From contig JACRET010000051.1 of assembly GCA_016218105.1 (NCBI GenBank), positions 1 to 64,000 of the forward strand: a DNA stretch of 64,000 nt. The letters are read 5' to 3'. Position numbers and translations under genes: made by a program. The notes under the pieces are model-generated. The model saw nothing but the letters and a program-made list of their open reading frames with translations. It did no database searches and was not told where the DNA came from. The stretch's first letter is position 1. Each line of letters begins with the position of its first letter. The stretch comes from Deltaproteobacteria bacterium. Lineage in GTDB: Bacteria > Desulfobacterota > GWC2-55-46. Shown here piece after piece: positions 17,187-26,759 of this stretch.

Positions 17187-20012
17187 TTAAAAAGCCGCTA
17201 TCAGGACACCCGCGGTCACGGCTATCTGATAGAGTATCTGTGTGATATCCTTCGTCTCCCGGAGCCACGCCACACGCTCGACCTTCTCCGGAACGACGAT
17301 CGTGTCACCGGGGTCTATCCTGGACGACATAAACCCGCCCAAGCCGAAAAATCCCTTTTTCTGCCTCCTGCTTACCGCGGTGCCGTCGATCTTCAGGATA
17401 TACGTCTCATTAAACTCCGCGTTCCCGGTCAGCCCTCCGGCCTTCTGAAGATATTCCGAAACAGACCACTCAGGGCCATACACAAAAGAGGTCTGGTTGT
17501 AGACTGAGCCTATTACCTGCACCTGCTGCGGCCTCTGCGGGATCGCAAGCCTGTCCCCATTCTCCACCGATATGTCGTTGGCGGTGCCTTCAAACATGTC
17601 GAGCTTTTCCATTTTTATGGTTATCCGGCCCTTTGCCTTCGCGGCCCTCATCTTCTCCAGAAGGGCGCGCTTGCTCTCGAAGGACGCCGCACTCTGCGTT
17701 GCCGCCTCGCCTGTAAGCGCCTTATCCATCTTTCTTGACGAATCCCGCATTATCTGCTGCTCAAACCTGTCTATGGCCTCATCCAGCTGTTTTTGCTGAA
17801 GCTCTCTAACGGATTCCCTGGTGAAAACAGCGCCCTTCAGGTAGGCCTTTTCAGTGAAACCGCCGGCCCTTTTTATCAATGAGCTGAGCCTTTCGCCCTT
17901 TACGACGATGTATCTTCCAGGGAACACTACCTCGCCCTGCAGCTCTACGAACTGCTGATCCCCCCAGTTTATTATCTTCTTTACATAGACCGTATCATTT
18001 GGCTTGAGGAGGAGGTTGTGTTCGGGGTCGCCTGAGAGGGCCTTTCGGAGATTTATTTTTTTATAGCTGGTCAGCAAGACCTCATTTTTTTCCACCACGC
18101 TGGTCGCCAGCTCCGCCTCTTCGAGGTAGCCTGATTCGGAGACATTGCCGGCCGCGAACACGAGATCCTTGACGCTCATATTCGAGGCATAAGGGTATGC
18201 GCCGGGCCTGTGCACCTCTCCCTGTATGGTAACCCGATATCTTGGCAGGCTCTCCCAAACCGAATGGACTACAACCCTGTCCATGTCCTGCAATTTCATG
18301 TTGTTGCCGGGATCGCCTTCCATGGCCTTGCCGAGCTTGTATTTAAAGAGCAGGACATTTTTGGTGACCGGGTCGGTCCTGTACAGCTCCAAATCGTCAA
18401 ACGAGGCGTCCTTTGTGTTCCCCCCTGCCAGAAGCACCAGGTCTTTTATGGTAAGGCTTTCATGCAGATCGAAAACGCACCCTTTGTCAGTCCTGGCCTT
18501 CAGGTCAGGGCTGTCGGCGCACCTCACCTCACCTTCGATGCTCACGGTGGGTTTGTCCTTGAAAAACCATTTTGAAAAGATGTATACCGAGTCGCGCGGC
18601 TCAAGCACGAGGTTGTCCGCGTCAGAGCCTTTTAAAAGGCCCCCGAGATTGAACGGGATGATCATTACCTCCAGCGTGCGGGAGACCCTTTTTACAAGAC
18701 CGTAGTCGTAATATGTCTCGGCCAGAAGCTCGCTTTCGCCCTTAATGAGGTCTTTAAGCCTCATGCCGCTTTTAAGCTCATATCTGCCGGGCCGCTTTAC
18801 GTTGCCGTTAAGGAGGATCACGTTCACGTCTTTGTCGACTATCGAAAACACCTTGACAAGATCGGCGTCCCTGAGCTTGAAATTTTTTATCGTCGCGCTG
18901 TCCGTGGCGTTTACGTCCACCAATATCCTTTTTTCGTTCCTGTCGACCCTTTCCACCTGGATGCGCTGCGTGTAGGCGGTTGGTATGATGCCACCGGCAA
19001 GGCCGAGGACGCTCTCAAGGTCAGTCCCTTCCATGATCTCATATACCGCGGGCCTCTTTACATTCCCCGCGACACCTACAAGGGCGCCTGTCGTGGGCAC
19101 GAAGATGACATCGCCGTTCTGAAGCCTGAAATCCCTCGACTTATCGCCGTTGAGGAGGAGGTCATAAAAATCCATCTTGACGATGGTCTTATTCGCGCGT
19201 TTAAGCTCGACCGCCCTCAAGGTACCTATTTCCGTCGGGCCGCCGGAAGCCATAAGCGCGTTCGTAAGGGTGGACATCGCGTTTACGGTATAAGCGCCGG
19301 GCGTTTTAACCTCTCCCAGGACAAACACCTGTATGCTCCTCAGCTTGCCCATCGTGATGTTTATTTCAGCCCCGACGATGCCCCTGGCGCGCTTTGTAAC
19401 GGACTTTTTCATCTCCTCAAAGGTCATGCCCGCGACATAGAGAGGCCCTATATTCGGGAAAAGCATCGTCCCGTCCCGGCTTACGGTAAGGCTGTACTGC
19501 GCGCTGAGCCTGCCCCACAGGAGCACGTTTATCTCGTCCCCGGGGCCTATTATATAATCCTGCGCCATAGGGAGGTCCTGTATCGGGGACATGGACACAT
19601 CGGAAAAAAGGTCGTACCCGAAAGGCCTCAGGCTGACATCGGAATCAGCGTCAAGATACCGGTCAAAAAGGGAGCCGCTTTTTGGGGGGACTGCCTTTTT
19701 TGCCTCCCGCTTTACTTCTCTATTTTTTTCAACTTCCTTTACGGGCTTCTGGCCCTTGAGGTCCTTGAAAGCCGGGTCTTTTTTGACAGCCTCCACCCCT
19801 TCCGGGGTAAGTTGCCCGCCCGTCTTCGCCATTTCCTTTTGAATCGCCGCCTTCTGGTCCGGGGTCAGCTTCTCAGGGTTGAAATCATCCGGCACTGCAA
19901 TGCCAGGCGGGGCCGAGATTACATTTTCTGCCGCCATCGGCTTTCCGGTCAAGATTAGTAAAAGGCCGATACACAAAACAATTACTGGTGAAAACCTTCT
20001 GATCCTGAACAA
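17187..20012 (-). CDS. SLBB-domain polysaccharide export protein (Wza-like, multi-SLBB)
   Basis: About 941 residues. I set the start at TTG 20012 because a perfect AGGAGG lies five bases upstream and the product then begins with a clean signal peptide (FRIRRF followed by a hydrophobic core); the longer frame from TTG 20036 has no such site. After a charged linker, a Poly_export region (YIIGPGDEINVLLWG) leads into roughly six to seven SLBB repeats, each with a GEVKTPGAY-like core, and the protein ends in a hydrophobic helix. Wza-family proteins form the outer-membrane channel for polysaccharide. This long multi-SLBB type pairs with the Wzz gene just upstream. A smaller Wza-like protein at 27522-28130 serves the second system. 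Confidence 0.88.
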   Translation of the reverse strand: MFRIRRFSPVIVLCIGLLLILTGKPMAAENVISAPPGIAVPDDFNPEKLTPDQKAAIQKEMAKTGGQLTPEGVEAVKKDPAFKDLKGQKPVKEVEKNREVKREAKKAVPPKSGSLFDRYLDADSDVSLRPFGYDLFSDVSMSPIQDLPMAQDYIIGPGDEINVLLWGRLSAQYSLTVSRDGTMLFPNIGPLYVAGMTFEEMKKSVTKRARGIVGAEINITMGKLRSIQVFVLGEVKTPGAYTVNAMSTLTNALMASGGPTEIGTLRAVELKRANKTIVKMDFYDLLLNGDKSRDFRLQNGDVIFVPTTGALVGVAGNVKRPAVYEIMEGTDLESVLGLAGGIIPTAYTQRIQVERVDRNEKRILVDVNATDSATIKNFKLRDADLVKVFSIVDKDVNVILLNGNVKRPGRYELKSGMRLKDLIKGESELLAETYYDYGLVKRVSRTLEVMIIPFNLGGLLKGSDADNLVLEPRDSVYIFSKWFFKDKPTVSIEGEVRCADSPDLKARTDKGCVFDLHESLTIKDLVLLAGGNTKDASFDDLELYRTDPVTKNVLLFKYKLGKAMEGDPGNNMKLQDMDRVVVHSVWESLPRYRVTIQGEVHRPGAYPYASNMSVKDLVFAAGNVSESGYLEEAELATSVVEKNEVLLTSYKKINLRKALSGDPEHNLLLKPNDTVYVKKIINWGDQQFVELQGEVVFPGRYIVVKGERLSSLIKRAGGFTEKAYLKGAVFTRESVRELQQKQLDEAIDRFEQQIMRDSSRKMDKALTGEAATQSAASFESKRALLEKMRAAKAKGRITIKMEKLDMFEGTANDISVENGDRLAIPQRPQQVQVIGSVYNQTSFVYGPEWSVSEYLQKAGGLTGNAEFNETYILKIDGTAVSRRQKKGFFGLGGFMSSRIDPGDTIVVPEKVERVAWLRETKDITQILYQIAVTAGVLIAAF

Positions 20013-20032
20013 CCTGTCCTCCTGAAAATGCC

Positions 20033-20965
20033 TCAAACGGCATTCCTTGCCTTTTTTATGAACTCCAGAACGAAAGAGAGTGCAACACCCGCAGAAAATG
20101 CCACGACAAAACTTACCTTTACCATTACGGTCCTTTTAGGTTTTATCCTTCTGTCAGGCGTTTTTGGCGGGTCGAGCAGCTTGAAGGCGAAATTCTCCTT
20201 AACTTCGGCCATCATGGAAAGCTCTATCTGCTGGGCTATAAGGTTGTATATGTTGTTCCTTATAAAAGGGTCACCGACATGATTAAGCTGCTCTTCAAGA
20301 TACTTCCTGTTTGTCCTGGCGACCCTTTTGACCTCGCTTGTCATATGGTCGTTCAGCGCCATTATGAAATACTCGGCTATACGGGCCGCCAAAGCCGGGT
20401 CATTGAATTCCACGGTCACCATTATCAGGTTGTCCTTGGGTATGCTTGAGACCTTTACGATCCTATCCAGCATCCTGAGCCCGTCCCAGAGCGTCGGACC
20501 GCCGTTCAAGGGCTCTGCCTGAGCCGATTCGGTCTTTAACACGTCCGTCAGCCCTGAGAGGCTGAAACCTGCCTTCGAGGCGTCTTTTATCCATTCGCCC
20601 TTGTCCTTATCCCATTGTTTACTGAAAAGAACAGGCAATAAATCGTAGTTAACTATTATTTTTTCCTTAAGGACCTTCGATTTGAGGAGGTTTACGATTT
20701 CGGATGACGACGAGGATGAACCCGGGAGAGATATGCCTTGAATAGGCCCGAACTGCTGGAGTAAAGCCGAGGCTCCGTGGCTGGTTTCCTTTACCCCGAC
20801 CGGGGTAATAATAACCTCGGCCTGATAGATATTTTCCATGAATAACGAGGAGATCGCGGTGCCAAAAACGCTAAGGAGCACTATGGCTATTATAAGCGTC
20901 TTCCTTTTCCATACGATCTTTCCGTATTCCAAAAGGCTTATGTTGTTTTCGTTAAACTCAGCCAT
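20033..20965 (-). CDS. Wzz-type chain-length determinant protein
   Basis: 310 residues with the Wzz layout: a first membrane helix near residues 24-43, a large periplasmic region, a proline-rich segment (PPKTPDRR) and a second membrane helix near the C-terminus. There is no cytoplasmic kinase domain. Such proteins oligomerise in the inner membrane and set polymer length, or control export with the Wza partner. It is the first gene of the long minus-strand operon, followed after 20 bases by the SLBB export gene. A sigma-70-like promoter candidate lies about 170 bases upstream. Confidence 0.88.
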   Translation of the reverse strand: MAEFNENNISLLEYGKIVWKRKTLIIAIVLLSVFGTAISSLFMENIYQAEVIITPVGVKETSHGASALLQQFGPIQGISLPGSSSSSSEIVNLLKSKVLKEKIIVNYDLLPVLFSKQWDKDKGEWIKDASKAGFSLSGLTDVLKTESAQAEPLNGGPTLWDGLRMLDRIVKVSSIPKDNLIMVTVEFNDPALAARIAEYFIMALNDHMTSEVKRVARTNRKYLEEQLNHVGDPFIRNNIYNLIAQQIELSMMAEVKENFAFKLLDPPKTPDRRIKPKRTVMVKVSFVVAFSAGVALSFVLEFIKKARNAV

Positions 20966-21132
20966 CTAACCTGGATCGATTACATTAGGCGGCTGCCAAA
21001 ACTTGCTGGGATGCTTGAGTGGGAGGATGAGAGAAGTTGCCTGCGGTTCATAGTACTGCTTGGAGATGCAAAATCCTGGCTAACACCTGGACTAAAAATC
21101 TTTATTTGAGCTATTCAGCTTTGATGCTAACA

Positions 21133-21161
21133 ATCTTACTTAGATAGCGCCCGCAAGTCAA
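21133..21161 (-). promoter_or_regulatory. Sigma-70-like promoter candidate for the minus-strand operon
   Basis: Read on the minus strand, TTGACT (21156-21161) and TAAGAT (21133-21138) are separated by exactly 17 bases. An AT-rich stretch lies just upstream. It would give a leader of about 160 bases before the Wzz start at 20965 and could drive the whole operon to the left window edge. This is a visual match only. Confidence 0.42.
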
Positions 21162-21505
21162 TAGAAATTATATCTTTTTCATTTTGTTAAATAATAACGA
21201 TTCTCTTCCGGGAAGATCCCTTGCCGCATTTTGAAGGCGAATAGCCTTGTCAAAAGAAGCAAGAAGCTGCAGGTTATCACCTCAAAAATCACCCTCTTTT
21301 ACCGATGGACGGAGGGGACAGAGGTGTGAAATTCATTCCAGGCAAATAAGGGCCTTTTTGCGCGTTGCCACGCGCTTTCGGGTATTGGCTCCGCTCGCTG
21401 TCGGCTCTCTCCCTCCCATGGAACTGAAGCCCGGTCGCTCGCCTCTTTTATGCTCGCTTCGCAATACCCCTGTGATTATTTTTAAAAACAAAAAGCAAAA
21501 CGAAT

Positions 21506-21533
21506 GTCATTGCGAGCGAAACGAAGCAATCTC
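21506..21533. repeat. Dispersed intergenic GCGAGCGAAACGAAGC-type motif
   Basis: The sequence CATTGCGAGCGAAACGAAGC followed by AATCTC is a well-known short motif that recurs in intergenic regions of many environmental bacterial genomes. It is imperfectly palindromic. Only one clear copy lies in this window, and its function is unknown. Confidence 0.5.
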
Positions 21534-21555
21534 GTTTTTAAACCCCCTCACCCAG

Positions 21556-21584
21556 CCTCTCCCCAAATGGGGAGAGGGGTTTTT
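21556..21584 (+). terminator. Terminator-like GC hairpin followed by T-run
   Basis: A perfect nine-base stem CCTCTCCCC/GGGGAGAGG with an AAAT loop is followed by GG and TTTTT. It looks like an intrinsic terminator on the plus strand, although no gene ends just upstream. It is also a common mobile intergenic hairpin in environmental genomes, so it may be a repeat carried in. Either way it would insulate the TPR gene downstream from incoming transcription. Confidence 0.45.
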
Positions 21585-21622
21585 CGTGTAGGGCCCGTTC
21601 CCCGAACGCGCCGGAAAACCAT

Positions 21623-21650
21623 AAGATGGCCTTTTTTTAGCAGCCTGTTT
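21623..21650 (+). repeat. Family A repeat, right-end remnant
   Basis: The 28 bases AAGATGGCCTTTTTTTAGCA... match the right terminus of the family A elements (AGATGGGCTTTTTCAGCAGC...) with only a few mismatches, but no left end is found nearby. It appears to be a worn remnant, lying 54 bases upstream of the TPR gene start. Confidence 0.5.
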
Positions 21651-21703
21651 GACTTTTCAAGGGCTTGCCATTATCGGGCCATTCATGCTAATCTTCCTGT
21701 AAA

Positions 21704-23374
21704 ATGGCCAGCAATAAAACAGTTAAAAATCGAGCGGTAACAGTCCACCTCCTGCTCCTCGTCTCATTCACCTTCCTTATCTACTCAAATGCCCTGGACG
21801 CCCCTTTTATCTTTGACGACTACGCAAACATCATCAGGAACCCGAGGCTTAAGGACTTATCAGACTTCTGGCCGCCGTCCGGGACGAGGTATTTAAGCTA
21901 TCTCTCATTCGCGCTCAACTATCAAATCAGCGGGGCCGCCCCCTTCGGCTACCATCTTTTCAACATGGTTATCCACACGGCGAACGCCGCGCTCGTCTAC
22001 TTCCTCGCGCTCCATACCTTCGAGACGCCGCTACTTAAGGCCACTCCTGGCAATGCCAATCCCGGCCATATAGCCCTCTTCTCAGCCTTGCTCTTCACGG
22101 CGCATCCGGTTCAGACGGAGGCGGTAACATATATTTCCCAGCGGTTCACCTCTCTTGCCGTATTCTTCTATCTGTTTTCCCTTGTATGCTTCATCAGATG
22201 GAGGCTTTCGGACAAAAAGATATTGAGCGGCTTCTATCTCCTGTCCGTCCTGTCTGCCATATCCGCGCAGGTAACAAAAGAGATCAGCTTTACTCTCCCG
22301 TTTATAATATTCATCTATGACCTTATCTTCTTTAAAGGCCATGTACGCGCAAAAAGATATTCTTATACAATACCCCTGCTTGCGCCCCTGTTTATTATCC
22401 CGTTTATGCTCTTTTTCCCGGAGATGGGTTCAGGCATCAGCGAGGAGATACGCGGGTCACAGATTCATGAGCTCTTGAATCTCTCCAGGCACGACTACCT
22501 CATAAACCAGTTCAGGGTAATCGTGACCTACATCCGGCTCCTTGCGCTGCCGGTAAACCAGAACCTCGACTACGACTGGGCCCTGGCAGGCTCTTTTTTT
22601 GAGCCTGAGGTCATTATCTCCTTTGTCTTCCTCCTGGCGGTCTTCTCTTTTGCCGTATACTTCCTGATACGTTTTTATAAGAACGGCAACGGGCCGCTCG
22701 CGCTAGCCTCCTTCGGCGTCGTCTGGTTTTTCATCACCCTCTCGATAGAGTCCTCGGTAATCCCGATAAAAGACGTGATATTCGAGCACAGGCTGTATCT
22801 GCCGTCGGTCGGGATAGCTGCCGCGTTCAGCTCAGCCTTGTTTTACGGGTCTGACAGGCTGAATATCCCGTTTAGAAAAACCGGGATCGTCCTTTTGCTC
22901 ATCGTTGCGGCGCTCGGTGGCGCGACATTGTCGCGTAACGAAGTCTGGGCGGATAAGATAGCGTTCTGGAAAGATATAGCGGAAAAGAGCCCGGATAAGG
23001 CCAGGGCGCACATAAATCTGGGGTTCGCATACAGAGAGGAGGGCCTTCTGGACGAAGCCCTTGATGAATACAGGAAGGCATTGACGATAGAGCCTCAAAA
23101 CCCGGTACTCCTTAATAATATCGGCGTAGCGCACCTGATGCTGGGGAATATTGACGAGGCGATAAAGGCTATCAAATCGTCTATCCAGGCGCGTCCCGAT
23201 TACCCGGAATCACATAACAGCCTGGGGTACGCGTATTTTACCAAGGGCCGTATCGACGAGGCAATAGTTGAATACAATGAGGCGCTTAAGCTGAAGCCCG
23301 GCTATACGGAGGCTGAAAAAAACCTGGAGACGGCTTTAAGGAAAAAAAGGGGCGATGCTGAAAAAAGGGATTAA
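21704..23374 (+). CDS. Multi-membrane protein with C-terminal TPR repeats (TMTC/GT-C-like)
   Basis: 556 residues. About ten hydrophobic helices fill residues 12-415; the first extracytoplasmic loop carries FDDYANI, the acidic pair typical of GT-C enzymes that use lipid-linked sugars. Residues about 430-540 form three TPR repeats (AHINLGFAYREEGLLDEALD and two more). The layout matches bacterial relatives of TMTC O-mannosyltransferases, so a protein- or lipid-glycosylating role is possible, using undecaprenyl-phosphate sugars. It is the first gene on the plus strand after the divergent spacer and overlaps the next gene by 20 bases. Confidence 0.78.
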   Translation: MASNKTVKNRAVTVHLLLLVSFTFLIYSNALDAPFIFDDYANIIRNPRLKDLSDFWPPSGTRYLSYLSFALNYQISGAAPFGYHLFNMVIHTANAALVYFLALHTFETPLLKATPGNANPGHIALFSALLFTAHPVQTEAVTYISQRFTSLAVFFYLFSLVCFIRWRLSDKKILSGFYLLSVLSAISAQVTKEISFTLPFIIFIYDLIFFKGHVRAKRYSYTIPLLAPLFIIPFMLFFPEMGSGISEEIRGSQIHELLNLSRHDYLINQFRVIVTYIRLLALPVNQNLDYDWALAGSFFEPEVIISFVFLLAVFSFAVYFLIRFYKNGNGPLALASFGVVWFFITLSIESSVIPIKDVIFEHRLYLPSVGIAAAFSSALFYGSDRLNIPFRKTGIVLLLIVAALGGATLSRNEVWADKIAFWKDIAEKSPDKARAHINLGFAYREEGLLDEALDEYRKALTIEPQNPVLLNNIGVAHLMLGNIDEAIKAIKSSIQARPDYPESHNSLGYAYFTKGRIDEAIVEYNEALKLKPGYTEAEKNLETALRKKRGDAEKRD

Positions 23375-25040
23375 AACAGGGATGCGGGCGCACCTGCCTT
23401 TCATAATCTTTTGCATCTTGCTCTCCGTGTATCTCGGGACAAAGGCATTCTCCGAGAGGGGCTGGAGCGGATGGACGGAGTTTTCCGCGCAGACGCTCCT
23501 TTCGACGGAGCATTGGGCAAAGGAAGGCTTCATCAAGAACAAATTCCTTTTCATACCCACAGGCTACTCTAAAGTCACCCAATATCTGGACGAGCCCGAG
23601 ATGCGCCACCACGCGCGGGGCATCGTGTCCGGCGGCCTTATCGGAAAGAGGCTCTACTACACCCACTATCCTGGCGGTTATCTCATACCTCACGCGCTCC
23701 TCATGAAATCCGGCGTCGAGGCAAGGCCGTGGTTCAGGCTTATTTCGCTCTCTTTTTCGCTTGCAGGCCTGGTTTTCATGTACCTTTTCGTCTCGTCGAT
23801 ATCCACCCCGGCAGTGGCGTTCGTATCGAGCCTTTATTACGGCGCTTCAGTCATGTTCCTCGATTTTGCGGACTCTCTCGCCAACCAGCCGCTGGATGAT
23901 CTTCTTAAGTTCGTTATACTTTTCTTAAGCGTGCTTGCCATGAAGCGTTACGGAAAAAAACCGCTGAATAGATTTCATATCCTCGCTTGGGCCCTCTATT
24001 TCATCCTCTCTATTTCATCCTACGATTCCACGTTCTTTATTTTCCTGTGGCTGATCGGGCTTGACCTGGCGATCTATTTTTCGGGTAAAAGGGAGTTCTC
24101 TTTACGCAGGTGGGCCTTCTTCGCCTCCGCCCCGGTGCTGGCCTTCGGTCTCCAGATGCTCCAGAACTTCTGGTATCTGGGCTGGAAGGACATGCTCCTT
24201 GACATAGCCGGGACGTTCGTCATAAGGGCCAACTCGGTGCCCGGCAACAGCTTTATCGAAAAGCACCTCGATTCACTTCTCGAACCGTCGTATTCGCTTA
24301 TGAACATACCGGTAGAGTTGACCCTCGGTGTTATCCTTATCCTTCTGGCCGGCTTTATCTTCTTCAAAAAAATAACGGCTTATGACTGGCCAAACCCCGC
24401 CTTTATTGGCGTTCTCCTCGTCGCGGGTTCGGTCTTCACGCTTGTGTTCAGCTTTACGGGGCATTTCGATTACGAAGGCAGGCAATGGGCGCCCGCGGTG
24501 AGCATCCTCACGGGGGCTTCCACCGTGCTTTTATTTATGATGATCAGGGGAAAAATATTTAAGGGGCTCGGAGGCAGGGCCGCGCTGATAGCGGCGTTTT
24601 TCATCCCGGCGCTGGCTTTCACATGGTATATGCAGGCTTCAAGGACAGTTGCTTACCTGAGGCTCTGGCCTAATAACGTCTTTGAGGAGCAGGCCGTTTC
24701 TTATCTCAAAAAACTCGGCTCGGTCTCAAAAAGCGATGACGCCGTCATATTCAACATCCAGCCTGATTTCAAAAAATTAAATCCACAGCCTAATCCGTCT
24801 GAAGAGTATTATTCCGGGCGGCTCATACTGAACTTTAAAAACACGGCTGATTTCATCAAGGATTACGGCTGGATAAGAAGGCGCTCCGAATATCCGTTCG
24901 ACTCGATAATCGTGACGCCTGAAAAAAACATAATGATCGAAGCGGCCAGATCGCTCTCCCTTTCAGGGGAACTCCGTAAAATAGACGACAAATACGTCCT
25001 CATGGTTGAGAGATCTATCGATCGGGCGTCATCCCGCTGA
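23355..25040 (+). CDS. Multi-pass membrane protein, probable GT-C/GT39-like
   Basis: 561 residues with about ten to twelve membrane helices and a periplasmic C-terminal part (about residues 440-560). I do not recognise a specific family. The first large loop after helix 1 and the overall plan resemble GT39-type dolichyl/undecaprenyl-phosphate-sugar transferases. The start ATG lies inside the end of the TPR gene, so the two are probably co-translated and may work together. The gene ends 13 bases before the convergent epimerase gene, with no clear terminator between. Confidence 0.6.
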   Translation: MLKKGIKTGMRAHLPFIIFCILLSVYLGTKAFSERGWSGWTEFSAQTLLSTEHWAKEGFIKNKFLFIPTGYSKVTQYLDEPEMRHHARGIVSGGLIGKRLYYTHYPGGYLIPHALLMKSGVEARPWFRLISLSFSLAGLVFMYLFVSSISTPAVAFVSSLYYGASVMFLDFADSLANQPLDDLLKFVILFLSVLAMKRYGKKPLNRFHILAWALYFILSISSYDSTFFIFLWLIGLDLAIYFSGKREFSLRRWAFFASAPVLAFGLQMLQNFWYLGWKDMLLDIAGTFVIRANSVPGNSFIEKHLDSLLEPSYSLMNIPVELTLGVILILLAGFIFFKKITAYDWPNPAFIGVLLVAGSVFTLVFSFTGHFDYEGRQWAPAVSILTGASTVLLFMMIRGKIFKGLGGRAALIAAFFIPALAFTWYMQASRTVAYLRLWPNNVFEEQAVSYLKKLGSVSKSDDAVIFNIQPDFKKLNPQPNPSEEYYSGRLILNFKNTADFIKDYGWIRRRSEYPFDSIIVTPEKNIMIEAARSLSLSGELRKIDDKYVLMVERSIDRASSR

Positions 25041-25053
25041 CTGAATGGCGATA

Positions 25054-26019
25054 TCACGCCCCCTGTAGCCTTAAATCCCTCATCCTGCGCTCAATGGTAC
25101 GCCTCAAGCCTTCGCCGAGGACCACGCCGGGCTCCCATCCAAGCTCTTTCGCCTTTCCTATCCTAAGACAACTCCTCCTTAAATCCCCGGGCCGGGCTTC
25201 CCGTGTCTTTGGATGTTCAAGCCCCTGGGATATGCCGCACGTATCTCTTACAGCCTCGTAAATGGCCCTGAACAGGTCCGACGTGTGCGTCGGCACGCCT
25301 GTGCCGATATTGTAGACCCCTCCGCTCCCATTACTGAGCGCGAGGAGGTTGGCCCTGGCAGCGTCGCCAACATAGCAGTAATCCCTGGTCATACCCCTCG
25401 GCTCTTCCTTATAGCAATACAGCGTGCACATGGAACCGTTTAGGAGCCTGTCCGTGAAGATCGCTACGACCCCCGCCTCGCCGTGCGGAGCCTGCCTGGG
25501 TCCGTATATGTTGGCGTATCTCAAGACCGTGTAGTCGATGCCGTAGAGCGACCTGTAAAAGGAAAGGTACTTCTCCGAGACGTACTTCGTTATGGCGTAG
25601 GGCGATGCCGGTTCAGGCGGATAATCCTCACCCGTCGGGTACTCCGCAGCATTTCCATAAACCGCGCCACCGGAGGAGATGAATATAATCTTTTTAGTTC
25701 CGCTCCTTCTCGCGGATTCGAGCATATTGAGGAACCCCTTCACGTTCACGTCAGCGTCGAACAAAGGGTCTTCCACGGAAGCGGGCACTGACATCTGAGC
25801 GGCGTGATGGTTCACCACATCCGGCTTTTCGATCTCAAAGACCTTCCTGAGCTCCTCGGAGCGGATATCCATCAGATAGAACCTGGCCTTTGGGTTGACG
25901 TTCGAGGACTTTCCTGTAAACAGATTGTCAACGATAACGACCTCGTGGCCCGCCTCGATATAGGCATCGGCCACATTCGACCCGATGAAACCAGCGCCGC
26001 CTGTGACAAGAATCTTCAT
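25054..26019 (-). CDS. UDP-glucose 4-epimerase-like NAD-dependent epimerase
   Basis: 321 residues starting MKILVTGGAGFIGS with HHAAQMSVPASVEDP, SSGGAVYG and YAITK, all typical of UDP-hexose 4-epimerases and related extended SDR enzymes. AGGAG lies about six bases before the ATG. It would interconvert UDP-glucose and UDP-galactose or their N-acetyl or uronic-acid derivatives for the glycosyltransferases. It lies 69 bases downstream of the LuxR-type regulator on the same strand and converges with the membrane-protein gene at 25040. Confidence 0.87.
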   Translation of the reverse strand: MKILVTGGAGFIGSNVADAYIEAGHEVVIVDNLFTGKSSNVNPKARFYLMDIRSEELRKVFEIEKPDVVNHHAAQMSVPASVEDPLFDADVNVKGFLNMLESARRSGTKKIIFISSGGAVYGNAAEYPTGEDYPPEPASPYAITKYVSEKYLSFYRSLYGIDYTVLRYANIYGPRQAPHGEAGVVAIFTDRLLNGSMCTLYCYKEEPRGMTRDYCYVGDAARANLLALSNGSGGVYNIGTGVPTHTSDLFRAIYEAVRDTCGISQGLEHPKTREARPGDLRRSCLRIGKAKELGWEPGVVLGEGLRRTIERRMRDLRLQGA

Positions 26020-26088
26020 CAGAGCTCCTGTTCATAAGTTTTAAGCAATTCGCAGCCAGAAGGCTTCCGTAATACGGTGCTATTGCTT

Positions 26089-26712
26089 TCAGTTGTTCAT
26101 CTGATTGTTTTTGACGGCAAAAGTAATGAGCTCAGACCTGGTCCTTATCTTGAGCTTCAGGAACATGCGGGTCAGGTGGGCCTTGACCGTCGGCTCGCTT
26201 ACGTTCAATTTTTGGGCTATTTCCCTATTCTTATAGCCCTTGCATATCAAGCCGATTATGCCTTTCTCCCTTTCCGAAAGGATCGAGTTGTTCTCATTGC
26301 TGAAGGAGTTTATCCCGGTCAGGAGGTTTTTGAACGTAACGTTGTCTATCCATATCTCGCCTGCCGCCACAGCCCTTATGGCCCTTTTAAGCATGCTGGA
26401 ATCGGTATTCGAGACCAGCACGCCGCTGAGCTTCTTGTTCAGTATGGCGGAGACGATATTCTCCCTGCCGCAGTTCGTGTCGATAAGCAGGACATGGAAT
26501 CTTTTTTCCACGCGGTTCAGATCTGGGAGTGAATTATAAAGGGTCGGAAAATCGATGATTATCACGTCAGGGGCGAGTGATTCCATCGTCTCAAGGGTAC
26601 ACTCAGGCTCATGCGAGCCGAGGACGGAGAGGTCCTCTTCATCTTCCAAAAGGGAGTTTATGCCCTCGGACAAGACATTATTGCTTAATGCGAGCGCAAT
26701 CTTGATAGTCAA
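26089..26712 (-). CDS. LuxR-family response regulator with atypical receiver domain
   Basis: 207 residues: a receiver-like domain (1-120) and a C-terminal LuxR helix-turn-helix (LSEREKGIIGLICKGYKNRE, then IAQKLNVSEPTVKAHL). The phosphoacceptor-position Asp is present (VIIIDFPT), but the N-terminal acidic pair that binds magnesium is replaced (ALALSNN) and the conserved Lys appears lost (VLVSNT), so classical phosphorylation is doubtful. The start is TTG at 26712 with GGAAAGG about ten bases upstream. It lies between the two polysaccharide systems, divergent from the Wza-like gene, and is the only obvious DNA-binding regulator here. Confidence 0.85.
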   Translation of the reverse strand: MTIKIALALSNNVLSEGINSLLEDEEDLSVLGSHEPECTLETMESLAPDVIIIDFPTLYNSLPDLNRVEKRFHVLLIDTNCGRENIVSAILNKKLSGVLVSNTDSSMLKRAIRAVAAGEIWIDNVTFKNLLTGINSFSNENNSILSEREKGIIGLICKGYKNREIAQKLNVSEPTVKAHLTRMFLKLKIRTRSELITFAVKNNQMNN

Positions 26713-26759
26713 CTCAGTATGGCCTTTCCAAAATTGAAATTATATTAATCCGACCGATA

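Larger units (their letters stand above)
20966..21703. other. Divergent intergenic region, 738 bp, no gene recognised
   Basis: This spacer separates the minus-strand Wzz operon from the plus-strand TPR gene. It holds a promoter candidate for the minus strand (21133-21161), an AT-rich block at about 21165-21200, a dispersed intergenic motif (21506-21533), a terminator-like hairpin (21556-21584) and a worn end of the family A repeat (21623-21650). Short open frames here lack a ribosome-binding site or family resemblance, so I call no gene. Confidence 0.6.

Noticed and set aside
20966-21132. Riboswitch, such as a c-di-GMP type, in the Wzz leader.
   Set aside because: No conserved riboswitch core could be recognised; only a plain leader of about 160 bases is supported.
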